The position numbers were made by a program, and so were the translations under genes. Positions 1-7,092 of a DNA stretch of 35,649 nucleotides are shown piece by piece (the stretch's first letter is position 1; every line of letters begins with the position of its first letter). Below the pieces are notes generated by a model. The model did not search any database. It worked only from the letters and a program-made list of their open reading frames with translations, and was not told the DNA's origin. Source of the stretch: a virus. The DNA lies in the IMG/VR virus record IMGVR_UViG_3300047470_000213, positions 1-35,649 of that record, one strand, 5' to 3'.

Positions 1-53
1 CAAAGAAAAACTTCATTTCCACGCGCACATCTGGTACAAAGTCACCGCTCTGA

Positions 54-127
54 GCGGGTGTCGTATAATGGCATTACTCCAGCTTCCCAAGCTGATAACG
101 AGGGTTCGATTCCCTTCACCCGCTCCA
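54..127 (+). tRNA. tRNA-Gly (anticodon CCC)
   Basis: The sequence folds as a 74-nt cloverleaf. The acceptor arm GCGGGTG pairs with CACCCGC, the T arm contains GGTTCGATTCC, and CCA is encoded. The seven-base anticodon loop TTCCCAA gives anticodon CCC, so this is a glycine tRNA reading GGG. The first 27 bases are host DNA. The part from 81 on is the attachment core brought by the phage, so integration keeps the gene intact. Its original downstream terminator is now about 35 kb away at 35394-35420. Confidence 0.95.
81..127 (+). repeat. attL core: 47-bp direct repeat within tRNA-Gly
   Basis: These 47 bases, covering the anticodon loop to the CCA end, recur without change at 35298-35344. Bases before and after the two copies differ. 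This is the expected footprint of a tyrosine recombinase that integrates into the 3' half of a tRNA gene, and the integrase lies beside the other copy. Confidence 0.93.
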
Positions 128-274
128 CTATTTACAAGGCCTCCAGCGGTGTCGAGGTAGCGTCAAGCGAGACTGGTGACAGTTTCAGTGACAGTTACTC
201 AGAATTTGCCTCTCACGCTTCTGGCCAGCCCTGCCCTACCCCCTTCCCCGTTTTAGGTTGACCCATGGGAAAAA

Positions 275-547
275 GGTAATTTTGGTAATTGGATTTTCAG
301 ATCCTCCAGAAACCTTTAAAATCAAAGGGTTAGCTCGTATTGTTAAAGGTAATAATAGGGTAATTTTCTAGTAATTAGATTACCTTTAGATAGGGTTAGA
401 TCCTGACCTTACGAAACCCTTTAAAATCAGTCACTTAAGAAAAAATTACCTTTTCAATTACCTTAAATTACCATCTCAGGTAATTGCGCAAAGCCACGTG
501 CTACAAGGCCTGCAGCCCCCCTCCGCAAGCAAATTCCCAAAATTACC
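275..547. repeat. GGTAATT iteron cluster in two imperfect direct repeats (candidate origin)
   Basis: About ten copies of GGTAAT(T) or its complement AATTACC lie in 273 bp. Forward copies start near 275, 284, 348, 359 and 479. Reverse copies start near 379, 444, 456, 466 and 541. A longer order (GGTAATT pair, AGATCCT, CTTTAAAATCA) is found twice: AGATCCT at 299 and 398, CTTTAAAATCA at 314-324 and 419-429. This makes an imperfect direct repeat of about 100-105 bp. The stretch is AT-rich and has no convincing gene. Phage P4 has similar two-orientation iterons at ori and crr, bound by its primase-helicase, and this prophage encodes a zinc-finger/TOPRIM/helicase protein at 30114. Integrase arm sites are the alternative, but the attR side shows no such heptamers. 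Confidence 0.5.
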
Positions 548-625
548 TTTTTCCCAGCCCGCAACCGAAAGGGCCTAAGCTGACCTTTCCAAGGAGTAAA
601 ATTCTGATGAAGGAGGAATGGGAAA

Positions 626-829
626 TTGAACGTGATCTGGGATGGAATACTGCCGATTGAAGGCATGTTGATCGTGGTCGAGGATGACCCTACCCTTCGC
701 ACACTGATGACGGACATGATCGCCGTGGCCAGCGTCTTGCTGCGACCATCTTTAAGACTCCTTCGCAGTGATCCGGAGGTGCATCTAGTTACCAAATCTT
801 TCCTTGGTCAAACGAGTGCCGGTCATTGA
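626..829 (+). pseudogene. Remnant of a response-regulator receiver domain
   Basis: The frame from the ATG at 665 reads MLIVVEDDPTLRTLMTDMI, which matches the first strand, acidic pocket and first helix of a CheY-like receiver domain. After that the similarity stops and the frame ends at 829, with no phosphorylation-site aspartate or later strands recognisable. It looks like a small broken piece of a bacterial regulator left in the accessory end of the prophage. A coincidental match is possible because the piece is only about 20 residues. The rest of 548-948 shows no other gene I can support. Confidence 0.35.
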
Positions 830-954
830 GATGTTTGCCACATTAGACAATGATGGGCACGCGGGGGAACGTCAGGATGCCTGCCCGCCACGCTCCAAAT
901 GCCTAGTTCGAATGACTCTCACTCTTATGACACAACCTGAAGGATAGTTTGATA

Positions 955-1911
955 ATGGAACCGATCACGACGAAGGGAATAGGCACTACAGTCAAGGTAT
1001 GCGTGAACCTGGCCAAAGCCGTCGGCCCGCTGTTCTTGTCCCAGTTTGATTATGCAAAGTTTAAATATTTAGATTTTAAAATGAAACAAGCTCAAACTGC
1101 AGGATATGCAGAATACTTCCTCGCAGAGGCTAGATCTTTAGTTGAATTGAAAGCTGAGCAAACGCGGGACGCGCTAAACAAACAAGGTTTAGAGAGACTG
1201 CAAGCCGAAGAAAACGTAAAGATCATAACAAAAGAAATAAACAAACTACTTGTATACTCAAAAGTACCAGCCCACATTCGCTACCTCGAAGAAGACAAAG
1301 AACCGCAGGACAGCGAAGCTAGTGATGAAAAAATTGAAATCAATGAAACTTGGCTTGATAGATTCAATAACCTTGCAAGTAAGCTCAACGAAGATTGGCG
1401 CCAAAATCTATTAGCCAAATCTTTCGCTATTGAAGCAGAGAAGCCCGGAACAATTGACCTAGATACACTTTTTACAATTGCCAGACTAGATCAGAAATCA
1501 TTTTACTTTTTTGATGCCATCCTTTCTATTTCATTAAAAATGTATGAAGTTTACTTCTTACCAACGCACAATGACCCAGTAGCAATCAAGGTCGACGTAA
1601 ACGGCACCGAATACGACATCGGAAACATTATATATCAACTGCAGCACACAGGTCTTTTGCTGCACGATGAGCGACTCGGGGTTAACTTAGATGCAAACCG
1701 ATTAGCTCAATTCCGCTATGGCGATGATGTACTAGCGGCTAAGCCTCCTATCCACTTGCATGTATCAGGGATAATAACCTCAAGAACCGGCAGCGCTCTC
1801 GCCGCACTGTGTACCACTAGTACAAACGAAATAGGCTATAACAACTTCAACGCATTTGAATCTTATCTACAAAAAAATAATGCGTTATTCAAACGCTACT
1901 CATTAACCTGA
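955..1911 (+). CDS. Hypothetical accessory protein, DUF2806-like
   Basis: This 318-aa soluble protein has no signal peptide or membrane span. The middle is charged and coiled-coil-prone (residues about 55-100). It is followed by a segment of the form W..NLLAKSFAIEAEKPGTIDLDTL (around residues 148-171), which resembles the W..LLAgE..kPGsfs..tL core of DUF2806-type proteins of unknown function. An AGGA ribosome site at 941-944 lies 10 bases before ATG 955; a TTG at 949 would add two residues. Codon use is AT-richer than in the virion genes, which fits a recently acquired accessory gene at the attL end. It is followed by a terminator-like hairpin at 1938-1960, so it is probably a single-gene unit. 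A role in host or prophage defence is possible but only inferred from position and family type. Confidence 0.7.
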   Translation: MEPITTKGIGTTVKVCVNLAKAVGPLFLSQFDYAKFKYLDFKMKQAQTAGYAEYFLAEARSLVELKAEQTRDALNKQGLERLQAEENVKIITKEINKLLVYSKVPAHIRYLEEDKEPQDSEASDEKIEINETWLDRFNNLASKLNEDWRQNLLAKSFAIEAEKPGTIDLDTLFTIARLDQKSFYFFDAILSISLKMYEVYFLPTHNDPVAIKVDVNGTEYDIGNIIYQLQHTGLLLHDERLGVNLDANRLAQFRYGDDVLAAKPPIHLHVSGIITSRTGSALAALCTTSTNEIGYNNFNAFESYLQKNNALFKRYSLT

Positions 1912-1937
1912 GAGTAATATTTTAATTTCCAGATGCA

Positions 1938-1960
1938 GCGCCTGTGATACAGGCGCCTTT
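1938..1960 (+). terminator. Hairpin terminator after the DUF2806-like gene
   Basis: GCGCCTGT and ACAGGCGC form a perfect 8-bp stem with a 3-base GAT loop, followed by CTTTC. It starts 27 bases after the stop codon at 1911. The T run is short, so termination may be partial. Confidence 0.6.
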
Positions 1961-2444
1961 CACCCTTCGTTCATTAAGAAGATCGTAAGAAAAAATGGCC
2001 TCTAATAAGAAACTCAGGTTTAGTAGGGATACCCCTAATAGATCAAGGCTTTCAGAGCTTTGACTGAATGAAGTGGATGATCCTCTATCGCCTTCAGCTC
2101 TGTGAAATCCTTCAAACCGACCACAGCCCGCATCAGCCGGCGCTTGCAGGGAATTCAACCTATCCCCGGATGGGGCCAATCTCCGCCCAAAAACGATCGT
2201 GTGCGTTTTTGAAAATCCACCGAAACCCACGTTTTCAAACTTTTCGCCCAATAAAACCGGGCACTCCAGCGCGCCCCCTTCCGTGACCGCACTCTGCGCC
2301 GCTGTGCACCCGCGCTGCATTTCCTTTCAAAACTTTGCATTCTGTGAAATTGCCGATCGCCTGCAGAGCCCCAGGGCCCGCCTGGGCTGCAGCTTCGTTT
2401 GCACTACATCCGGATTTGCACAAAAAAAGGACGCAGGGCCCGTC

Positions 2445-2463
2445 GGCGGGAGGGGGATAAGTG
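2445..2463 (+). other. Candidate cos (packaging) site
   Basis: The sequence GGCGGGAGGGGGATAAGTG resembles the 19-base P2 cohesive end as I remember it (GGCGAGGCGGGGAAAGCAC): 11 of 19 positions agree, including GGCG and GGGGA. It lies in a gene-free stretch from about 1961 to 2574 that contains several GC-rich palindromic bits, as expected for a terminase-binding region. The location between the end of the tail operon and the attachment site would suit an HP1-type genome map. I see no gene in 1961-2574; open frames there look like chance frames. Confidence 0.35.
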
Positions 2464-2574
2464 CTTTTTCTGACGCTTTTTTCTTCACGCCGGGAAGTTT
2501 CGATCACAGCAACCCCTGGTCACATACGTCAGCGCTTCATCGGACTGGTGTCGGCAAACTCCCCCAATGACTTA

Positions 2575-2594
2575 TACTGTTCGCATATACAGTA
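2575..2594. promoter_or_regulatory. LexA (SOS) box upstream of the 82-aa gene
   Basis: The 20-bp element TACTGTTCGCATATACAGTA contains CTGT-N8-ACAG, the exact gammaproteobacterial LexA consensus spacing, with symmetric TA ends. It lies 15 bases before the next start codon and contains TATACA/TATACT hexamers that could serve as a -10 region. LexA bound here would block transcription until DNA damage, linking the gene to prophage induction. Confidence 0.75.
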
Positions 2595-2609
2595 TCGAGG
2601 GCGCCGGTG

Positions 2610-2858
2610 ATGATCCAGGCAGAATTTGAAACGTCTATCAGTAAGGCCACCGCACTTGCTAAGTGGAACGATCTACTACGTGATGAAGCCGCGTTGCTCG
2701 CTGCACCAGGTGCACATCACAAGGCGCTACTGAATCAGGCTCACCTGCTCCACCAAACTGATGTGATTGATCGTGATGATCTAAGTGAGCTTCTTGAGCT
2801 GGCTGACGGGGCACTGGCTTATGCCGTGGAGGCTCTGATCGATGATCTCTGCGAATAG
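2610..2858 (+). CDS. Small hypothetical protein under LexA control
   Basis: This 82-aa acidic, leucine- and alanine-rich protein is predicted to be mostly helical (TALAKWNDLLRDEAALL, SELLELADGALAYAVEAL). It has no cysteine motif, signal peptide or membrane span. A CGAGG ribosome site at 2596-2600 precedes both GTG 2607 and ATG 2610; I use the ATG. The LexA box immediately upstream predicts expression during the SOS response. A second small gene follows after 13 bases in the same direction. I do not recognise a characterised family. An SOS-timed role such as antirepression or modulation of the host damage response is conceivable but not shown by the sequence. Confidence 0.7.
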   Translation: MIQAEFETSISKATALAKWNDLLRDEAALLAAPGAHHKALLNQAHLLHQTDVIDRDDLSELLELADGALAYAVEALIDDLCE

Positions 2859-2871
2859 GTAGGCCTGCCGC

Positions 2872-3168
2872 ATGCACATGTTAGTGACCCCAATGCGCCG
2901 GCTTGGCGTAGCGCTCGACCCGAAAGAACGTCGCCGCTATCCAGCGATCAAGGGAAATGTGATGGTGAGCTCCGGCATGAGCGCTGAGCTCGGTCGTAGT
3001 GCCAATGTGGCCCGCTTAGAAGTAGGTATGCCTCTGGAAGCAGATCCCCTACCCCAGTTATTGGACGCGACGCTTTCAGGAATGGCCGTGACTGGATTTG
3101 TCTTGAGTGGCATTGAGTACATCGACGGTTGCGCCTATGCGCAATCTTGGTGGTGTCGTTTGGGGTAG
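2872..3168 (+). CDS. Small hypothetical protein, likely co-transcribed with the SOS gene
   Basis: This 98-aa protein has a basic N-terminus and a C-terminal half ending GIEYIDGCAYAQSWWCRLG. An AGG motif lies eight bases before ATG 2872; ATG 2878 and 2893 are alternatives. The gene begins 13 bases after the LexA-controlled gene and has no promoter of its own that I can see, so it probably shares that transcript. The tryptophan-rich end resembles small proteins of unknown function common near Pseudomonas prophage ends, but I cannot name a family. A perfect hairpin follows at 3233-3257. Confidence 0.6.
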   Translation: MHMLVTPMRRLGVALDPKERRRYPAIKGNVMVSSGMSAELGRSANVARLEVGMPLEADPLPQLLDATLSGMAVTGFVLSGIEYIDGCAYAQSWWCRLG

Positions 3169-3232
3169 GTCCGCATCATGGCCTCCTACCGAGGTATGCG
3201 GCCCTCCACTGAGGACACTGGAGTCTCCAGAA

Positions 3233-3257
3233 TTCAGTCGGTATTGCACCGACTGAA
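3233..3257. repeat. Perfect 10-bp inverted repeat between convergent genes
   Basis: TTCAGTCGGT, a 5-base loop ATTGC and ACCGACTGAA form a perfect hairpin between the rightward small genes and the leftward HEPN-like gene that ends at 3284. There is no T run on either side, so it may be a weak bidirectional terminator or RNA-stability element. Confidence 0.5.
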
Positions 3258-3283
3258 AATAAGGTAAGCGTGGAGAAATTAAT

Positions 3284-4048
3284 CTATGGCAAGACCTGTG
3301 GCGATCCTTTCCATTTAAAACTGTCATACACTTGTTGAAGACTATCACGCATCTTAACAAGGGAATCAAAACTAACTTCAACAGTTGCAACATGTCCATC
3401 ATCAATGGATGCGGTAAAGTTATTCCCCATCAAGCTTGAAACGACGTATATAGGCACTCCAGCCATCCCGGCCAGTAGGCCGCCTCCTGCATATGGCTCA
3501 GGTATGATCTCTACTAGTTTGCGTTTTTCTGACTTCAAGCCACGAACTCTATCTTCCTCATGGTGAGCAGAGTTTCGAACCTTCGTTAAGTTAACGAATT
3601 TTTCCTTAATAAAAATCTCATGTACCTCTTTCAAGGCACAAGGCACAGTACCTAGCTCCTTCAAAACACGAAGCATCTTTTCGAACCCATCAAGAGCATA
3701 TAAAAATGACTTTGCATAGATCATTTCAGAAGCTCGCTGAACTGATTTAGGCAAGCGCCCGGATCCGAGCAAATGTATATTTAAACGACGAGCTACTTCT
3801 AATTCATCCTCAAGAGACAATGGATGGAAAGCATTACCATGAAGTCCTTCAACAATCTCCCGCCTAAGTACTGTTAACTGATACTCCTCATTTGCATTCA
3901 CTTCTGGGTCGTTTTTCTGTGACGAGGAAAACCCAAGGAGTGCATAACAAGCCTCCCAATATGTGTTTTCCAAAACACCCAATTGCGGCAGTAAATCGCG
4001 CCCACCCTCCACATCAAATCCTGGCTTGATTAAAACTGGAAATTCCAT
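3284..4048 (-). CDS. Accessory protein with HEPN-like RNxxxH motif
   Basis: This 254-aa soluble protein has a mainly helical N-terminal two thirds (residues about 50-170) that ends in KVRNSAHHEEDRVRG. R158 and H163 form the R-N-x3-H arrangement (R-x4-H with a polar residue after R) typical of HEPN ribonuclease domains, which dimerise to build an RNA-cutting site in many toxins and abortive-infection proteins. The last 70 residues contain a glycine-rich patch and beta-type segments (GGGLLAGMAGVPIYVVSS) that I do not recognise. The gene is AT-richer than its neighbours and is cut off from the late operon by the hairpin at 4098-4115, so it can be expressed in the lysogen. This fits a moron with a defence or exclusion role. 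The family assignment rests on the motif and helical setting only. Confidence 0.7.
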   Translation of the reverse strand: MEFPVLIKPGFDVEGGRDLLPQLGVLENTYWEACYALLGFSSSQKNDPEVNANEEYQLTVLRREIVEGLHGNAFHPLSLEDELEVARRLNIHLLGSGRLPKSVQRASEMIYAKSFLYALDGFEKMLRVLKELGTVPCALKEVHEIFIKEKFVNLTKVRNSAHHEEDRVRGLKSEKRKLVEIIPEPYAGGGLLAGMAGVPIYVVSSLMGNNFTASIDDGHVATVEVSFDSLVKMRDSLQQVYDSFKWKGSPQVLP

Positions 4049-4092
4049 TGCCCACTCTCATCTTTAAATTGAAGCAGTTTAGGGTAGTTACG

Positions 4093-4121
4093 AAAAAGCC
4101 CGCCGAGCGGCGGGCCTTTTT
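4093..4121. terminator. Bidirectional rho-independent terminator at the end of the late operon
   Basis: GCCCGCCG and CGGCGGGC (4098-4115) form a GC-rich stem. It has an A run on the left and a T run on the right, so it works as a terminator in either direction. It stops the leftward late operon 15-20 bases after the last structural gene and insulates the HEPN-like gene. Confidence 0.88.
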
Positions 4122-4136
4122 ATAACACGTTCAGCA

Positions 4137-4907
4137 TCAGACTGTGATGCCGCGATTAGCGTAGTAGCCTTTCACTGCTTCGTACATGACGTCGATCTCT
4201 ACCTCAGTGAGCACGCGACTCCAGATCGCGGCGAACAAGATCTCCGACGGCAGCGCGCCGGCGACCGAAAGATAGGACGAGCCGATTCGGAAAGGTCCAC
4301 CAAGGTCGGTGGTCTTCCCCGCCGGAATGGGGCTGCTTTGAGCGGCAAGGCCGGCCGTTTTGTTGATGATATTGCCTACCCGGCTTACTTTGCTGATCGT
4401 GCCGAACATGGCCTTCAGCTCAGAAACGGGGCGTGGGGTCGCGATGTAAGGGGCATACAGCACACTTGCCGAGGAGATCCCGTCCCAATGCGACCAAACC
4501 AAAACATCCCGCACCTGGCCATCAACTTCCGGCGATACCTTCCGCACCATGACCGAAGCGCCAATTGTGGTACCGACGCCGCCGGCCCTGGGGCTCCAGT
4601 AGTTCGAGATAATGTGACTATCAGCATCATCCCCTGGGGCTTTGGCGACGACCATAAAGGTCATTTCGTCGGTGTGTGGGACTGCGGTCTGAATGTAGTT
4701 CGCCATCTGGGTGGGAGTCATGCTATTGGCCGTGAATGCAGGCGCCCCTATTACCAGCCCTGGGGGCTTACCTGGTGCCAGGTTGCGTGCAAGGTTCTCA
4801 CTTCCACCAAAGAAATTTAGATACTCCAAACCAGCGGCGACTGGCGGCACATAGTTAATTGCCCTGGCCGCGAAATCGCCATTCTTTACAACGAATCTAA
4901 TTCCCAT
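4137..4907 (-). CDS. Phage host-contact protein, lectin/LamG-like
   Basis: This 256-aa protein is rich in short beta segments and has no membrane span. The tail LTEVEIDVMYEAVKGYYANRG is the helix that commonly ends LamG/concanavalin-like domains of phage fibre and appendage proteins, and the body (residues about 50-240) has the alternating strand pattern of a jelly roll. An AAGGGA ribosome site lies six bases before the ATG, and the start follows the fibre/esterase gene by nine bases, so it is the last gene of the late operon. The likely role is carbohydrate binding at the tip of the fibre or attachment to the neighbouring esterase. Assignment is by fold impression and position. Confidence 0.65.
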   Translation of the reverse strand: MGIRFVVKNGDFAARAINYVPPVAAGLEYLNFFGGSENLARNLAPGKPPGLVIGAPAFTANSMTPTQMANYIQTAVPHTDEMTFMVVAKAPGDDADSHIISNYWSPRAGGVGTTIGASVMVRKVSPEVDGQVRDVLVWSHWDGISSASVLYAPYIATPRPVSELKAMFGTISKVSRVGNIINKTAGLAAQSSPIPAGKTTDLGGPFRIGSSYLSVAGALPSEILFAAIWSRVLTEVEIDVMYEAVKGYYANRGITV

Positions 4908-4916
4908 ACGAATCCC

Positions 4917-7091
4917 TTAAATAGTTACAGGCGTTAAGCTGAAGGCGATGCACCAGTTGTGCAGCGGATATGGCCGATCGACAAGCGCGGGAATGTTGGC
5001 GCCCGCATACTGACCGGACCCTTCTTGATAAACATATTTTTCCGAGGCAACGGTTTCATCACTGTCGCGCAGACTTCCATTACCACCACTGACTGTTTTA
5101 GTCGCATACTGGACTTTTACAATACCAACGGTATCACGACTTAACACTATCTTAACGACAGTGTCAGCGACAATTTCAACTGACGAAATTGCAATAGCAC
5201 CTAAGTTATCAGCAACCCGAAAACCTTTATCGGCATATTCGCTTTCAGCGAGCATCACATAAGGTTTGGCAAACACTAGGGGCGGACATGGAACATGGAA
5301 GTCAATCAGCACTTTCCGATCGCGAATTGTTACCCGGCGCGGCGATAAAGGTTTCCAGCTTTGCCCGAGTGTAACTACCCGATGAAATACTTTACCCAGC
5401 TGCATTCCAACCCACCGATAGCCATTGGAATCAAGATGCCCGCCCTTATCGGTGTATGGGTAAATAGGGGTCGCCATGTACCAGTTGCGCTCCTCCTCGC
5501 TCAACTCCCACTGAGCCATGCCAATGGCCAGATCATTGGCATCTGAGGTGTACCCTGCCCCCGTCTGATAGGTGATGATCGCAGGCGGGTTGGTCTGGCC
5601 CGCAACGCCGTAGGCGATGTCAGTTTTCCAGATCTCACTCTGTGCTTTGAGCTTGGCCTTGTAGCCCTCTTTTGTAGTATCGCCACCGTAAGCGGTCGTG
5701 TAGTTCCATTCGCCTTGCATCCAGTAGATGGCGGGCACGCAATAGGTTGCGGACTCGGCATCAGCAATGGCTTTCACGCCCTGGGCAGCCTGCAAGAGCC
5801 GCCTGTAAAGCTCTGGTGATGCGCCTTTGCTCAGTTGTTCAATCGATCGCCCCGCCACACCCGCGCTGGACGTCACGAACAGCCGAGAATCATCTTTCGC
5901 TAAACCGTGGTGCTGCAAAAACAAGTGTCGGGCGAAGTTGACTGCGCCTACTTCTGGCCCTTCGCCTTCGTTGGTTGCGCCCGCAGCCAAAGCGGCCACT
6001 TCGGCATCGGAAAGGATGGAATCCCCACCGGCCGCTTGGACCACCGCCTTCAAAGGTTTAAGAACCGCACCACCCAAAGGGATAAAAGAGCTGGCCGAAC
6101 CGGATGCTGGGCGTGTGCTATCGCCGTACATCAGTGAGCCATTCTTCGGCACTTTCGATAAAGCAGGCCATCCTTCGAATGCCGTGGACAGACTCTGTCC
6201 ATACATTGGAATGTGATTGTATTTTGCTGAGGGGCGCTGGACTTCACTGTTAAAGTCACCGCGCACGGCATACGAGGCGGCCAAATTCTCAGCGTTGCGC
6301 TGTTTCACTTCAACAAGTTCCAGCTCGCCTGCCAAATCTGACTCTGCGGAAACAAAGGACTCAGAACGAAACTTTCCATTGACCTGTTCAACAGAGACGA
6401 AGCCGAACCGGTCCATAATTTGAAACTCAGCCCCCTCTACCGACTGAATATCAAACTCATAGTTGGAAATTCCATCATGGGAGAAATAAGCGGATGACGA
6501 TCCAAATCCGCCATATTGATCCTGTTGAAACGTGGCGAACCCCGCGCTATCACCAATTGTAAATGGGAGTTCAGAAGTTGATGGCGCCAGATAGCTCAAC
6601 ACATCTTTGATTGGCTTCAGGCTCGGATACTTCGCTTGCGGCCTCGCTACTCCGGCATCGTTGAGGTAGAGCGTGAATGATTCATCCACATCGGAACTTG
6701 GAACGCTGAAGTATTCGCCGCTTTCAACAGACGCCAGGCCAACCTCCACCGTTGGATAGATATTGCCCTGGACCAGGGACGAATCTCGGGCACCCTCAGC
6801 ACGCGCAGCAGCAGAGTTGGCGGCCGCCAAATCCGCGGCGACATCATTGAATTGCAACTGCAGCCGGTAGTCCCGGTTCCCACCCACAATGCGAAGGTCA
6901 AACAAACCGTTGGGCGCAGCGAACTGAACAAATCCATTTTCATCAGCAGTGAATGGATTGTTCAGGAACACGCCATTGGCCTTACGAAGGCCCAACACCA
7001 GGCTTTCAGTGCCGCGCTGATAGAGGTAGCAGGTGGCGCCGGCAATCTTGTTGCCTTGATCGTCCTGAGCGAAGTAGTTCTTGAGTTCCAA
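4917..7091 (-). CDS. Tail fibre/tailspike with SGNH (SASA-type) esterase domain
   Basis: This 724-aa protein has three visible parts. Residues 1-90 resemble phage-fibre N-termini that bind the virion (MELKNYFAQDDQGN...ANGVFLNNPFTADENG). Residues 95-290 are a linker and beta-rich region. Residues about 292-560 carry an SGNH hydrolase signature: YGQS with candidate nucleophile S300, WMQGE at 457-461, and D548-KGG-H552. This is the pattern of sialate-O-acetylesterase-like enzymes, so the fibre probably removes acetyl groups from capsule or O-antigen sugars during adsorption. The C-terminal 150 residues are beta-rich. Translation starts at TTG 7091, one base after the spike gene stop, with GGAG eight bases upstream. 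The substrate cannot be told from sequence. Confidence 0.82.
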   Translation of the reverse strand: MELKNYFAQDDQGNKIAGATCYLYQRGTESLVLGLRKANGVFLNNPFTADENGFVQFAAPNGLFDLRIVGGNRDYRLQLQFNDVAADLAAANSAAARAEGARDSSLVQGNIYPTVEVGLASVESGEYFSVPSSDVDESFTLYLNDAGVARPQAKYPSLKPIKDVLSYLAPSTSELPFTIGDSAGFATFQQDQYGGFGSSSAYFSHDGISNYEFDIQSVEGAEFQIMDRFGFVSVEQVNGKFRSESFVSAESDLAGELELVEVKQRNAENLAASYAVRGDFNSEVQRPSAKYNHIPMYGQSLSTAFEGWPALSKVPKNGSLMYGDSTRPASGSASSFIPLGGAVLKPLKAVVQAAGGDSILSDAEVAALAAGATNEGEGPEVGAVNFARHLFLQHHGLAKDDSRLFVTSSAGVAGRSIEQLSKGASPELYRRLLQAAQGVKAIADAESATYCVPAIYWMQGEWNYTTAYGGDTTKEGYKAKLKAQSEIWKTDIAYGVAGQTNPPAIITYQTGAGYTSDANDLAIGMAQWELSEEERNWYMATPIYPYTDKGGHLDSNGYRWVGMQLGKVFHRVVTLGQSWKPLSPRRVTIRDRKVLIDFHVPCPPLVFAKPYVMLAESEYADKGFRVADNLGAIAISSVEIVADTVVKIVLSRDTVGIVKVQYATKTVSGGNGSLRDSDETVASEKYVYQEGSGQYAGANIPALVDRPYPLHNWCIAFSLTPVTI

Positions 7092-7092
7092 A

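Noticed and set aside
58-261. Open frame across tRNA-Gly
   Set aside because: It only translates the tRNA and following non-coding bases.
463-795. 110-codon minus-strand frame over the iteron edge and regulator remnant
   Set aside because: It starts within non-coding repeats, has unlikely composition and opposes the recognisable receiver fragment.
1922-2570. Several overlapping open frames of 60-132 codons on both strands
   Set aside because: No ribosome sites, no family pattern and mutually overlapping; better read as non-coding DNA around a possible cos.
3178-3267. 29-codon frame starting MASYRGMRPS between the small genes and the HEPN-like gene
   Set aside because: No clear ribosome site; it spans the inverted repeat at 3233-3257 and has no recognisable features.
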